Assembly (NCBI GenBank): GCA_963666415.2
Contig: CAXXPD010000003.1
Coordinates: 186,001-250,000, forward strand
Origin: Bin87 sp963666415
GTDB taxonomy: Bacteria > Chloroflexota > Dehalococcoidia > Lucifugimonadales > UBA3495
Reading direction: 5' to 3'
Length of the DNA: 64,000 nucleotides
The translations under genes were made by a program, and so were the position numbers. Every line of letters begins with the position of its first letter. Position 1 is the first letter of the stretch. Shown here one piece after another: positions 8,656 to 15,981 of this stretch. The notes under the pieces were generated by a model. The model saw nothing but the letters and a program-made list of their open reading frames with translations. It did no database searches and was not told the DNA's origin.

Positions 8656-8680
8656 TTGCCTCATTGATAAATGTTACCGA
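8656..8680 (+). repeat. 25-bp repeat, copy 1 (transposon-end-like)
   Basis: TTGCCTCA followed by an AT-rich centre and TGTTACCGA. Related copies stand at 9561-9585 and 12572-12597, all in the same orientation. Copies 1 and 2 bracket the rve-type transposase remnant, so they are probably its end repeats. Confidence 0.5.
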
Positions 8681-8684
8681 AACT

Positions 8685-9563
8685 TTAGCACCTGGGGTCC
8701 CTCCCGACCAGCGCTAATTCCGGCATTGCAGCGGGTCCCGCCATGGGCTCACCAGCCGTGGCGTAGACCAGCTTTTTGGCCATGATGCCGCGCCACTGCT
8801 GCACCCTGCGCTGCAGCGTCCGCAGGTGAGCCCGGCTGAACCGATCCGGTTCGGCCTCTTGCAGTCGGCCCAGCAATACCACCGCACTGGCGTCCGGGTC
8901 TTCCTGCAACCAGCCCAGCACGTCGCACCACACTCCTTCGAAATGGTCGGGCCGAGTTCGCCAGGTGCGGGGCGGTTGCACCCGCCGCTCCCGTGCGGTA
9001 TGCGCTGCATCCTGCCGCCACCAGTCGGGCAACTTGGCCAGGAACTGTTCCAGGCTCTCGCCGCTGGGAGTGGGCCGGATTTCGGGAGACGTAACCGCGG
9101 CCAGGGCCGACTGGGCTTCCCGGATGGCGTGCAGCAGCGCCACCGGGTCCAACTGGACCCGATATTCACTCAGCGCCGCCTTCATCTCCACGCTGACCGC
9201 GTCATGCTGCATCAGCCGATCGCAGGGCGTGGCTGGCGGGCTGTACCGCTTGACGACCCTGGAGCCGTGCCGAGTTTTCTCAACCAACTTGAACGACGGC
9301 TGGAAGTAGTTCACGTACCGTCGCACCGCTCCGTACAGGTGGGCCATGGTCGGTCCGGCCACCGCGCCGGAGTAGCGGTCGTGACCGACGAAGTGGCGGA
9401 CCACCGCGCCGTTCTTCTGCTCGATCCAGGCCTGGTCGTTCTTGCGGTAGGGCCGCGAACGGGTGAACTCGATGCCCCGCTCGGCGCAGTACTTGGTGAG
9501 AGTAGCGTTGATGAATACGCTGTCGTTGTCCGAGTCGATGCCTTTGACTGGGAAGGCCCATTG
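8685..9563 (-). pseudogene. rve-type (integrase-core) transposase, 5'-truncated
   Basis: About 290 residues of an integrase-core transposase. It starts in the middle of the catalytic domain: GIDSDNDSVFINATL (second Asp) and RSRPYRKNDQAWIEQKNG (catalytic Glu), then a C-terminal Mu-transposase-like region (YFQPSFKLVEKTRHGSRV) and a basic tail. Everything upstream of WAFPVKGID, including the first Asp and the DNA-binding domain, is replaced by the 25-bp repeat at 9561. The open frame continues a further 12 codons to 9599 through that repeat, but this is not native. Inactive remnant. Confidence 0.8.
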
Positions 9564-9585
9564 CCTCAAATCAAATGTTACTGAC
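9561..9585 (+). repeat. 25-bp repeat, copy 2
   Basis: TTGCCTCAAATCAAATGTTA then CTGAC. Same repeat as 8656-8680 and 12572-12597; it sits exactly where the transposase frame is broken. Confidence 0.5.
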
Positions 9586-9605
9586 CTTCGGTCGCACAAG
9601 GTCTC

Positions 9606-9701
9606 CTAGCGGATCCAGCCACGAAATTGGAAACGTCTGACCAGCGTCGTCGGCAAGACTCGCTGCAACACATCGGCGAAACTGTTTGGGACGTTCGTCA
9701 T
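9606..9701 (-). pseudogene. Truncated gene start, unknown
   Basis: ATG at 9701 with GGAGGG about 5 nt upstream opens a frame MTNVPNSFADVLQRVLPTTL, which ends after 31 residues shortly before the transposon repeat. A good ribosome site in front of so short a frame suggests the 5' end of a gene whose rest was removed. I do not recognise it. 9702-9823 holds nothing else I can support. Confidence 0.35.
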
Positions 9702-9823
9702 GCCAGCCCTCCGCCTTATTGATACCCCATCTGGTTCGCGCAAAGGTTCATTACGTAAACCATTCCGTGCGGGGATTCTTACCGCCGGCCCGATGGCGGA
9801 TTTCGCCGCCCCGTTTTGAACCT

Positions 9824-10024
9824 TCACGATTGCGGATGCGCCACATCATCCACCCCCGGGTCGTCGTCCCAGCCATCCAATCCACGCCCATCGCGGCGCA
9901 TTCCGTCGCCACCATAGCGCACCTGGCATTCCGCCTTGCGGGGACCATTCTGATACCGGACTGCGCCTCGCCCAAGCGCCTTTCGCCCGCGTTCTTCCCG
10001 CAGCTCTCGCCGGCTCCTATTCAC
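9824..10024 (-). CDS. Small acidic/basic protein, unknown
   Basis: A 66-residue frame (M)NRSRRELREERGRKALGRGA... with an Asp-rich tail (DGRGLDGWDDDPGVDDV). The GTG start at 10024 overlaps the stop of the next upstream small frame (TGTGAATAG). That overlap and the similar packing of the frames up to 12477 suggest one operon of small genes. No family recognised and no predicted membrane segment. Coding status is uncertain. Confidence 0.35.
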   Translation of the reverse strand: MNRSRRELREERGRKALGRGAVRYQNGPRKAECQVRYGGDGMRRDGRGLDGWDDDPGVDDVAHPQS

Positions 10025-10121
10025 AGTAGCGGGCGTAGTCGGCCCTGATCTTCCCCATGGTGAGCTCCCCTCTCTCCAGTTGACCACGCAACCGCTCCTC
10101 CATCGCCTCGGCGCTTAGCAT
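10017..10121 (-). CDS. Very small protein, unknown
   Basis: A 34-residue frame, MLSAEAMEERLRGQLERGEL then TMGKIRADYARYCE, amphipathic and probably helical. The frame is open upstream to about 10187 without another ATG. Its stop overlaps the start of the following small gene. Its place in a minus-strand series of tightly spaced frames is the main argument that it is real. Confidence 0.3.
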   Translation of the reverse strand: MLSAEAMEERLRGQLERGELTMGKIRADYARYCE

Positions 10122-10190
10122 TACGGTGCCGCTGGCGCCGGACGTGGTCAGCCGATGCAGGGTGGTGGTGGTGTCCGTCAGGCATACCGC

Positions 10191-10286
10191 CTATCGACGC
10201 ACCATACGATCGTCGGTGTCACCTCCGCAGGCCAACCCGATCCACAGGCCGACAACCATCAGCAGCGTGTTCAACAACCGATGCAC
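10191..10286 (-). CDS. Very small single-pass membrane peptide, unknown
   Basis: A 31-residue frame from GTG 10286 containing LLNTLLMVVGLWIGLACGG, a clear hydrophobic stretch ending in a cysteine, so it could be membrane-anchored or a short secreted peptide. It lies 36 bp after the end of the larger interrupted gene on the same strand. No family recognised. Confidence 0.25.
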   Translation of the reverse strand: MHRLLNTLLMVVGLWIGLACGGDTDDRMVRR

Positions 10287-10559
10287 GGTTCGTTCTTCCA
10301 GGCGCCGTATGACACGCAGTCGTCAAGGGCGTCTCAAGCCATTGGACAACTGGTCCGGCATCCTCTCACCGAACAGATCGGACGCCACCGCGGCGAATTC
10401 GGGATCGACGAAGTAGCTCTGCAACGGGCTGTTGGCCGCCACCGGCCGCGACAGCGCCAGGCCCCGCTCCCGTTGTAACCTCCGCAGCACGTGGCCCATC
10501 CTCATCAGCAACGAGCGCAACTCCACCGGCTCCAGGTCGGCACGTTGGCAAAGTACATT

Positions 10560-11923
10560 AGTAGAGTACCGGGAGGTGGTGTAAAAGAATCGGTGTAGCC
10601 CAAAGCTAACCACCGCGTCATCCTTGATCGGAAATGCCAGACCTGAACAAGGAGAACGATGGTGGTCAAGCAAAGAATGGATCTTTTGGAATTATTACGC
10701 AAGCGTGGTATGGACGGAGACGTGGACTTTCTGCGGGAAGCACTGCGGGTCCTGGTGGACGGCATCATGGACGCCGAGGTTTCCGCCCAGATCGGCGCTG
10801 AGCACGGCGAACGCAGCCCAGAGCGGGTCACCTACCGCAATGGCTACCGCAACCGCACCTGGGACACCCGGGTCGGCACCATGGAGTTGCATATTCCCAA
10901 GCTGCGGGAAGGCAGCTACTTCCCCAGCCTGCTGGAACCGCGGCGGCGCAGCGAGAAAGCCCTGCTGGCCGTCATCCAGCAAGCCTATGTAGAAGGCGTG
11001 TCCACCCGACGGGTGGATGATCTGATCAAGGCCCTGGGCTGCGACGGCATCTCCAGCAGCCAGGTGTCGCGCATCTGCGAGCAACTGGATGAGGTGGTGG
11101 AGAGTTTCCTGGGTCGGCCCCTGGACGGTGGTCCCTACCCCTACGTGTGGCTGGACGGCCTGACCCAGAAGGTGCGGGAGGGCGGCCGCATCGTCAACGT
11201 CTGCGTGGTGGTGGCGACGGGGGTCAATGCCGAAGGGCAGCGTGAGATCCTGGGTATGGACGTGGGCGCCAGCGAGGACGGCGCCTTCTGGCTGGCCTTC
11301 CTGCGGTCGCTGACCGCTCGGGGCCTCAGCGGGGTGGAGCTGGTAACCTCCGATGCTCACCAGGGGCTGAAGAACGCCATCGCCGCGGTGTTTGCTGGGG
11401 CCAGCTGGCAACGCTGCCGCACCCACTTCATGGCCAACCTGCTCACCCGAGTGCCCAAGCGTGCCCAACCCGGCGTGGCCACCATGGTACGCACCATCTA
11501 CCAGCAACTGTCTCCCGCCGAGGTCCACGGCCAATTGAGTCGAGTGGTGGAACAACTCCGGGAGCCCTTTGCCCAGGTGGCCGAACTGCTGGCGGATGCC
11601 GCGCCGGACATCCTGGCCTTCACGGCCTTCCCAGTGGCCCACTGGCAGAAGCTGTGGTCCAACAACCCGCAGGAACGGCTGAACCGGGAGATAAGGCGCC
11701 GGACTGACGTGGTGGGCATTTTCCCAACCGGCTGTCGGCGCGGCGCCTGGTGGGCGCGGTGCTGGCCGAGCAACACGACGAATGGGCCGAAGCCCGCCGC
11801 TACCTCACCATCCCCAACGCCGCCGGCAACGAGGCACTGCCGAAGCCCAATATGCTGGACGCAGCGGCCTGATCAACATCAAAAGGGATGACGCGCTTTT
11901 ACACTACTTGACGGGACACTACC
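10560..11923 (+). mobile_element. IS256-family insertion sequence
   Basis: Inverted repeats of about 24-27 bp: left end at about 10561 (GAGTACCGGGAGGTGGTGTA...) and right end at about 11922 (complement GTGTCCCGTCAAGTAGTGTA...), both leading into GTGTAAAAG. CATT stands on each side (10556-10559, 11924-11927), part of an imperfect 8-bp duplication. The size, about 1.36 kb, is usual for the family. Confidence 0.8.
10659..11872 (+). pseudogene. IS256-family (Mutator) transposase, C-terminal frameshift
   Basis: Begins MVVKQRMDLLELLRKRGMDG after AAGGAG. The DDE residues fit the family: VWLDGLTQKVR (Asp), VTSDAHQGLKNA (Asp) and ERLNREIRRRTDVVGIFP (Glu). At about 11722 one base is missing relative to the usual IFPN reading (TTCCCAACC). 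The last ~50 residues therefore lie in the -1 frame (NRLSARRLVGAVLAEQHDEW... to stop at 11870-11872), while the original frame runs on to 11891 as junk. Catalytic residues are before the lesion, but the C-terminal helix is lost, so probably inactive. Confidence 0.85.
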
Positions 11924-12231
11924 CATTGCGGTGGATACCCCTTTCGCCCGCCCGCCACACGTGCCACAACACCCGCCCGGCCGCGACGTCCAGACCCGCC
12001 GTGAAGTCGGCAGCCAGCTCCTCCGTCCAGTGGCCTGGCACCAACATTGCAGAAGTTGCCGTTGTCCCCCGCTCCAGAACAGTGTCCACCGCCGCTGTTC
12101 TCTCCTCCGTTGGGGCAGGGCGCGGCCCATCCCGAACCTCGCCGCCTGCGTTGTCCACGCCGCCGATGCGGCGCAGCACCAGGACCACCTCGCCCACGTC
12201 TCCCTCCAGTTCCAGGTGCAACTTCACCACT

Positions 12232-12477
12232 TCAGTCGTTCCCCCTGGAAGCCTGCCGGCGGCTCCGCCACCACCCGATGGCGATTGCCGCGCCAATGGC
12301 GACTACGGACATTCCCACCGTGAACGGCAGCGTCATCATGATTATCAGCCGGCTGGCTTCCGGCCTGGCGCCCGCTACGGTGACGCCCAATATGGACTGG
12401 ATTATCACCGCGAGGATCAGAACCGCCCATACGCCGGCAACGGTCCAGACTGTTCTTAGCACGATGGAGTTCGACAT
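12232..12477 (-). CDS. Small membrane protein with two transmembrane segments
   Basis: An 81-residue protein: MSNSIVLRTVWTVAGVWAVL with a first hydrophobic helix (about residues 10-35), a short polar loop (GARPEASR) and a second helix (about 43-69), then a basic tail SRRQASRGND. It is the first gene of a tightly packed minus-strand series running to 9824. Its stop overlaps the start of the IS256-interrupted gene, so the two products may act together. Family unknown; a generic small inner-membrane protein. Confidence 0.55.
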   Translation of the reverse strand: MSNSIVLRTVWTVAGVWAVLILAVIIQSILGVTVAGARPEASRLIIMMTLPFTVGMSVVAIGAAIAIGWWRSRRQASRGND

Positions 12478-12571
12478 GGCGGCACCTGCACAAATCAGAT
12501 TTGCTGATTGCGCGCAGATTATACAGTTCGGCCACTCCTGATAGACGACAATAAGTCCTGCCGGCCTCGCA

Positions 12572-12597
12572 TTGCCTCAAATAGAAGGTGATTGACC
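12572..12597 (+). repeat. 25-bp repeat, copy 3
   Basis: TTGCCTCAAATAGAAGGTGA then TTGACC; shares its first 11 bp exactly with copy 2 at 9561. Its distance from the transposase remnant suggests either a far end of the same transposon or a solo end. Confidence 0.45.
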
Positions 12598-12714
12598 GAC
12601 CAACGGCAACCTGATATTGGTCACTTCACCGCGCTCCCAGGGTGGATGAATGTCCGTAAAAATGCCAGCCTAATCACGTTGAACATTGACAGCAACGAGC
12701 AACGCAACCTGTTT

Positions 12715-12780
12715 GGTCTCACCGCTGTGGGCGGTCAGCAGTTCGTCCGCCGCACCGCCCACAGCGGTGAGACCATTTTA
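12715..12780 (+). terminator. Perfect 21-bp-stem hairpin with short T tract
   Basis: GGTCTCACCGCTGTGGGCGG (plus one T) at 12715-12735 is perfectly repeated in inverse at 12754-12774, with an 18-nt loop, followed on the plus strand by ATTTTA. This could end plus-strand transcription, but the stem is longer than most intrinsic terminators and no gene ends just upstream. Confidence 0.5.
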
Positions 12781-12909
12781 TGTACCCTGCCCTTGGGAAC
12801 ATAAGGGCCAAGCGTCACCAAAATACGAGCCGCTGGCGCAGGTCAGGCGATGCGCCGCGGCGGCGGGTTACAATGGCGACAGCCATTCCCGTCCCAGGAG
12901 CTGCCGACC

Positions 12910-13074
12910 ATGACCACGCCGTCCGAAGCCGTTGAGATTTTCTGCGTGAAGTGCAAGGCCCGAACGGGCTCCAAGGACATTGAGGCCGTCACCATGAAGA
13001 ACGGCCGTCCCGCCACCCGCGCCACCTGCGTGGACTGCGGCACGAAGAAGTTCCGCATCGGCCCTCTCCGCTGA
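12910..13074 (+). CDS. DUF5679 zinc-ribbon protein
   Basis: A 54-residue protein with a zinc ribbon: FCVKCKART near the start and TCVDCGTKKFRIG at the end (four cysteines as CxxC pairs), linked by EAVTMKNGRPATRA. This is the DUF5679 pattern, often fused to or found near DNA topoisomerase I in Chloroflexota and Actinobacteria. The start ATG 12910 has AGGAG 9 nt upstream. It may bind nucleic acid or protein; the specific role is unknown. It stands just before a nurA-like pseudogene, so a link to DNA repair is possible. Confidence 0.8.
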   Translation: MTTPSEAVEIFCVKCKARTGSKDIEAVTMKNGRPATRATCVDCGTKKFRIGPLR

Positions 13075-13126
13075 TGAGACACCGCGTCGCGAACCCCATG
13101 ACGCGCTGGCACGTCCCGCGGACATC

Positions 13127-14477
13127 ATGGCGCTGGACCTGGGCCTGACCACCCGCCAGCTGCTGTCCGCCCTGTACGATGTGGCCCTGGCCAGCCGCAC
13201 CCACGCCCAGCGACTGAACGACACCCTGGAGCGCGGGCTCAACAGATCCGCCGACGCGGCCGCCCGGCGCACCGCCGCGGTGGGCCGCCGTCCCTACATC
13301 GCCGCCCGCACCGGCCCCGAGAGCCTGCTGGGCAGCCGGCTACCGCCCGAGGTTCCCGCAGACTGGACCGCGCTGTCCGTGGACGGCTCCCACATCGACG
13401 TGGACCGCCACCTGCCCCTGCGCTGCCACCTCATCAACCTGGGCGGCTGCGTCATCACCTACGGGAAAGACTTCGGCTGCCAGCTGTTCAGCTAACCCGC
13501 CCTGGCCGTGGCCGACGCGGACCTCTACCTGCGGAAACCCGATGACCCCTCCGACGAGGTCCTCATCGCCGGCCCACTGCTGGGCGCGCTGCGCACCGTG
13601 CTCGAGGTGGAGCGCCTGGCCGACGCCGTGGAACAACTCCCCGATGATAAACCCGCATTGGCCCTGCTGGACGGCACCCTGGCCTTCTGGGACCTGCAGC
13701 GGGGTAACTACCCCAGATACGTGGCCGAGCGCCTGGTCGGACAACGCTTCCAGACCGCCTTGGCCCGTCTGCGGGCGGCTTCCACCGACCGCCGCCCGGT
13801 GGCCGTGGCCGCCTACACCTCACGGCCCCGAACCACCGAGGGGGCCGCCGACGTGCGCCTCATGCTCTGCGGCCAGGATGACGACGACTGCAACCGCCTC
13901 TGCAGCGCCCGCCGCTCGGAACTCGCGCCCTGCGACCGGGCGGCGGGCTTCGACGACCGCGAGTTGTTCGAGCTTGTGCTGGCACCGGGACACCGGTCGC
14001 CCCTGTACCGGTCCAGCCGCCTGGCGGCGCGCTTCGCCCTGGGATTGGCCACCGGCCAGGAGTGGAGCCACTTCTACTACCTCAACGGCGGCGCCGAGAT
14101 CGCCCGCGTCGAGGCCCCCGACTGGCTGGCCAGCGACCTCGAGCCGCTCGCCCTCAGCCATGCCATGCTGGTGAAACAGTACCAGCTGGGCCTGGGCCTA
14201 TCCGGTGGCCATCTCCGAGGCCCACGAGCAGGCCATCATCTCCGGCCACGATCGTGCCGAGTTCCGCCGCATGACCCTCATGCTCCTGGAACAGCACGGC
14301 CGGCCTGCTCCGGAGTCCGCCAGGGCCACATCCAAGCGCCGGCCCTGGGTCCGAACACATCTTCCCGTCAGGCCGATCACCCGCGCGGTGGTCAGGTTTC
14401 GGACCCGGCGGTCAGTCGGACCGGCGGCCGTGATGCCGAAGGGAGCTGCTCCCGAATGCCAGGAAGATCACCAATAA
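13127..14477 (+). pseudogene. nurA: NurA-family nuclease, nonsense plus frameshift
   Basis: NurA (5'-3' exonuclease that partners HerA in end resection) is recognised by WTALSVDGSHIDVDRHLPLR with the catalytic Asp, LINLGGCVITYG, and ALALLDGTLAFWDLQ with the second Asp. Two lesions are present. A TAA stop lies in frame at 13493-13495 (...GCQLFS*PALAVADADLYL, both sides homologous). A one-base insertion near 14197 shifts the C-terminal part GYPVAISEAHEQAIISGHDR into another frame. Native translation probably ended near RRPWV (about 14350); the frame runs on to 14477. No herA is nearby. Likely inactive. Confidence 0.8.
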
Positions 14478-14515
14478 AAAGAGCCAGGCTCCGATGGAGG
14501 GTCGGAGCCTGGCTC
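14471..14515 (-). terminator. Strong intrinsic terminator (minus strand)
   Basis: GAGCCAGGCTCCGA (14481-14494) pairs with TCGGAGCCTGGCTC (14502-14515) around a 7-nt loop. On the minus strand it is followed by TTTTTATTGG. A perfect 14-bp stem plus five T is a textbook terminator. Confidence 0.85.
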
Positions 14516-14779
14516 ATGCTCGACATCAACTCGGCCATTCCCTGGCGGGAAACCCGAATGCCGGTTGGCGGCCCGGTCGGCAACTCTGCCTGTTCTCAGG
14601 GCGGCTCTGATTGCGGGAAACGAATCAGGCCGCGGCAGCGTCGCCCACCGGGCCGACCATGTCACCCTGCCATCTATGATTCAGCGTAATCAGCGAAACC
14701 ACTTCACACCTCCGGTTCTGACGGGCTTAGCGCCCCTCGGTTCGCAACGGGTGAGGTGTCCCAGCCACCCCAGCGTTCA
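14475..14779 (-). ncRNA. Candidate structured non-coding RNA, ~300 nt
   Basis: Between a minus-strand promoter (14786-14814) and the strong terminator (14471-14515) lies about 300 nt without any convincing reading frame or ribosome site. Read on the minus strand, many complementary segments occur in nested order. ACACCTC pairs with GAGGTGT; GCGAACC with GGTTTCGC; GGGC(GCTAA)GCCC is a local hairpin; GGCCCGGT pairs with ACCGGGCC; and GCGGCCTGATT with AATCAGAGCCGC lies inside CTGCC/GGCAG. Several helices are enclosed by others, as in a folded RNA. It lacks the signature sequences of SRP RNA, tmRNA or RNase P RNA that I know. Identity unknown. Confidence 0.55.
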
Positions 14780-14785
14780 CAATAC

Positions 14786-14814
14786 ATACTATACTATCCG
14801 GCAATAACTGTCAA
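14786..14814 (-). promoter_or_regulatory. Sigma70-type promoter for the RNA candidate
   Basis: TTGACA (complement of 14809-14814), 17-bp spacer, TAGTAT (complement of 14786-14791). A second overlapping TATAGT lies 2 bp away. The -35 is a perfect consensus. Confidence 0.7.
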
Positions 14815-14862
14815 TGACGGGCTTCTGCCTCGCCATGTCCTGTCATTGGCTCCAGTCGATAG

Positions 14863-15012
14863 GATTGGGTCCAGCTCGTCCGCCAGAAACACAACGTGCC
14901 CCAGCGCATCGCCGCCCGACGGGTTGCCGGTGGTGTGCCAATAGATGGCATCGTACAGCGACCGCTCGTTGAGCAGGATGTCTGACGGCATAGCTTCGTT
15001 CCCTTGTTTCAC
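14863..15012 (-). pseudogene. YqeK-like HD hydrolase, fragment
   Basis: About 50 codons read (M)KQGNEAMPSDILLNERSLYD then AIYWHTTGNPSGGDALGHVV and FLADELDP. The sequence resembles the C-terminal HD region of YqeK-type diadenosine-tetraphosphate hydrolases (AI.WHTTG......L..V.FLAD..EP). N-terminal HD residues are absent and the similarity ends at about 14863, where the RNA promoter region begins. I consider it a remnant; family assignment is tentative. Confidence 0.4.
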
Positions 15013-15013
15013 G

Positions 15014-15052
15014 TAAAAACACCGGAAGGGTGATTAATTCCGACCCTTCCGG
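15014..15052 (-). terminator. Intrinsic terminator after ytxH
   Basis: CCGGAAGGGT and ACCCTTCCGG form a 10-bp perfect stem around 11 nt; on the minus strand it is followed by TGTTTTTAC. Located 14 bp after the ytxH stop. Confidence 0.8.
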
Positions 15053-15065
15053 CGACAAGTGGCGT

Positions 15066-15290
15066 CTAGCTTTCCGCTTCCACCACAGCTACGACTTCCG
15101 CACCGCTGCCTCGCGTACGCATGCGCTGCCAGTAGTCGCGACCACGGTCAACAGCCTGGTTGGCGGTGGTCTGCAACAAATCCCGCGCCTCCCGGCCGCT
15201 GCGGGGAGACAGCAACATCCCCACCCCCACCCCCACGCCGATGCCGATGCTGGCGGTCAGCACTATTAAATCACGTTGCGTTCGCTTCAT
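15066..15290 (-). CDS. YtxH-domain small membrane protein
   Basis: A 74-residue protein: MKRTQRDLIVLTASIGIGVG continues into a glycine-rich hydrophobic helix (about residues 7-25), then LLSPRSGREARDLLQTTANQAVDRGRDYW, the standard YtxH pattern (membrane helix, 'LF.P.SGKE.R..L', amphipathic coil). The start ATG 15290 has AGGAGGT 6 nt upstream. The frame is open further upstream into an IS66 remnant, but this is not part of the gene. Role: general stress/envelope-associated, not known in detail. A clean terminator follows. Confidence 0.8.
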   Translation of the reverse strand: MKRTQRDLIVLTASIGIGVGVGVGMLLSPRSGREARDLLQTTANQAVDRGRDYWQRMRTRGSGAEVVAVVEAES

Positions 15291-15309
15291 ATGGTACCTC
15301 CTGTAATTG

Positions 15310-15715
15310 ATGCTCCATTCCCGCCGGGGCCGTGCAGCGGTAACCTGTACCGGCACCGCCGGCAGGTCGATGACCTCCCGGGTGCGCTGGGTCCAGCCCC
15401 CAGACCGGTGCGTCCCACCATCGGGACAGTTCTCTATCACATGCTCCACCCGCACGTGCTCCACCCGATGAGTGGGTGTCATGCGAGCGCGGGCGAAGCC
15501 ATGGCGGCGCGGCTGGCGGGGTGGTTTGGGCTGGCAAGGTTTCCGGTTGGCTTTGGGCTTGAGGCCGGCATGCGGAGTGGGCCGCCCGGTTTCGCCGGAC
15601 CTTCCAGTTCGGCAATCCCCCGCTCCAACCGCTCAATCATCCGCTACAGCTCCAGAACGGTGGCCCGCAGCTGGACGATGATGGCGATGAGAGCATCGCG
15701 GTCGGCGGTGCTCAC
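15310..15715 (-). pseudogene. IS66-type transposase, N-terminal remnant
   Basis: GTG at 15715 opens (M)STADRDALIAIIVQLRATVL, then an in-frame TAG, then RMIERLERGIAELEG in the same frame. After a further frameshift comes the frame with MTPTHRVEHV...HVIENCPDGGT then SGGWTQRTREVIDLPAVPVQ, typical of the N-terminal (zinc-finger) part of IS66/TnpC transposases, where the first cysteine pair should follow. The catalytic domain is missing. The start overlaps the preceding frame's stop (GTGA). Confidence 0.65.
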
Positions 15716-15822
15716 GTCGACTTCGGTTTCCATGCCTTGTGTATGACACAACCACCGCCACCCGCGCCAGCGTCCGGAAACCCAGATTCGCCCAATTCAA
15801 CCCACCAACTCTGAACAGTTAC
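15310..15822 (-). mobile_element. IS66-family remnant (one end preserved)
   Basis: The outer end at 15822 reads (minus strand) GTAACTGTTCAGAGTTGGTG, the GTAA terminus of IS66 elements. The same end occurs on the MITE at 39702-39814. The element contains a degraded transposase N-terminus and stops abruptly about 20 bp before the ytxH ribosome site. Confidence 0.65.
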
Positions 15823-15981
15823 CTCCCGCAGCAGCGCTACCTCTTGGTCCGAAGGCGGACCGTCCTCGCCGGACCCACGACCGGCCAGTGCCCGTTTGCC
15901 GTACCGTACGGCCGCCCTGGCCAATTGCGCCCGGGTCCGGGTGTGCGCTTTCCGCAGTTCCGGAATGCTCGCAGTGGTCAT
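15823..15981 (-). pseudogene. 5' fragment of a gene cut by the IS66 element
   Basis: ATG 15981 with GGAG 7 nt upstream encodes 53 residues, MTTASIPELRKAHTRTRAQL and onward to LLRE, exactly up to the GTAA terminus of the IS66 remnant. The frame then continues into the IS until 15712. The product is rich in Arg/Ala and probably helical. Family not recognised. Confidence 0.5.

Larger units (their letters stand above)
10323..12230 (-). pseudogene. Unknown gene interrupted by IS256
   Basis: The 5' part (12230 down to about 11928) encodes VVKLHLELEGDVGEVVLVLR... to ...WHVWRAGERGIHRN. The 3' part (10559 down to 10323) encodes VLCQRADLEPVELRSLLMRM... to ...ERMPDQLSNGLRRP. Joining the flanks of the IS256 at the shared CATT/AATG restores one frame (IHRN-VLCQR) for a protein of about 180 residues. 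GTG at 12230 or 12227 is the likely start and overlaps the stop of the upstream membrane-protein gene. No family recognised; the IS insertion certainly disrupts it. Confidence 0.6.
12478..12909. other. Intergenic stretch with repeat and long hairpin
   Basis: 432 bp without a supported gene. It holds copy 3 of the 25-bp transposon-end repeat (12572-12597) and the 21-bp-stem hairpin at 12715-12774 described separately. Confidence 0.5.

Noticed and set aside
11715..11725. Programmed -1 frameshift (T TTC CCA) in the IS256 transposase
   Set aside because: It fits the slippery pattern, but IS256 enzymes are single-frame and one missing A explains it more simply.
14475..14779. SRP RNA, tmRNA or RNase P RNA for the minus-strand RNA candidate
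   Set aside because: The typical GGAAG..AGCA SRP loop, tmRNA acceptor ends and the RNase P GAGGAAAGTCC box are not present.
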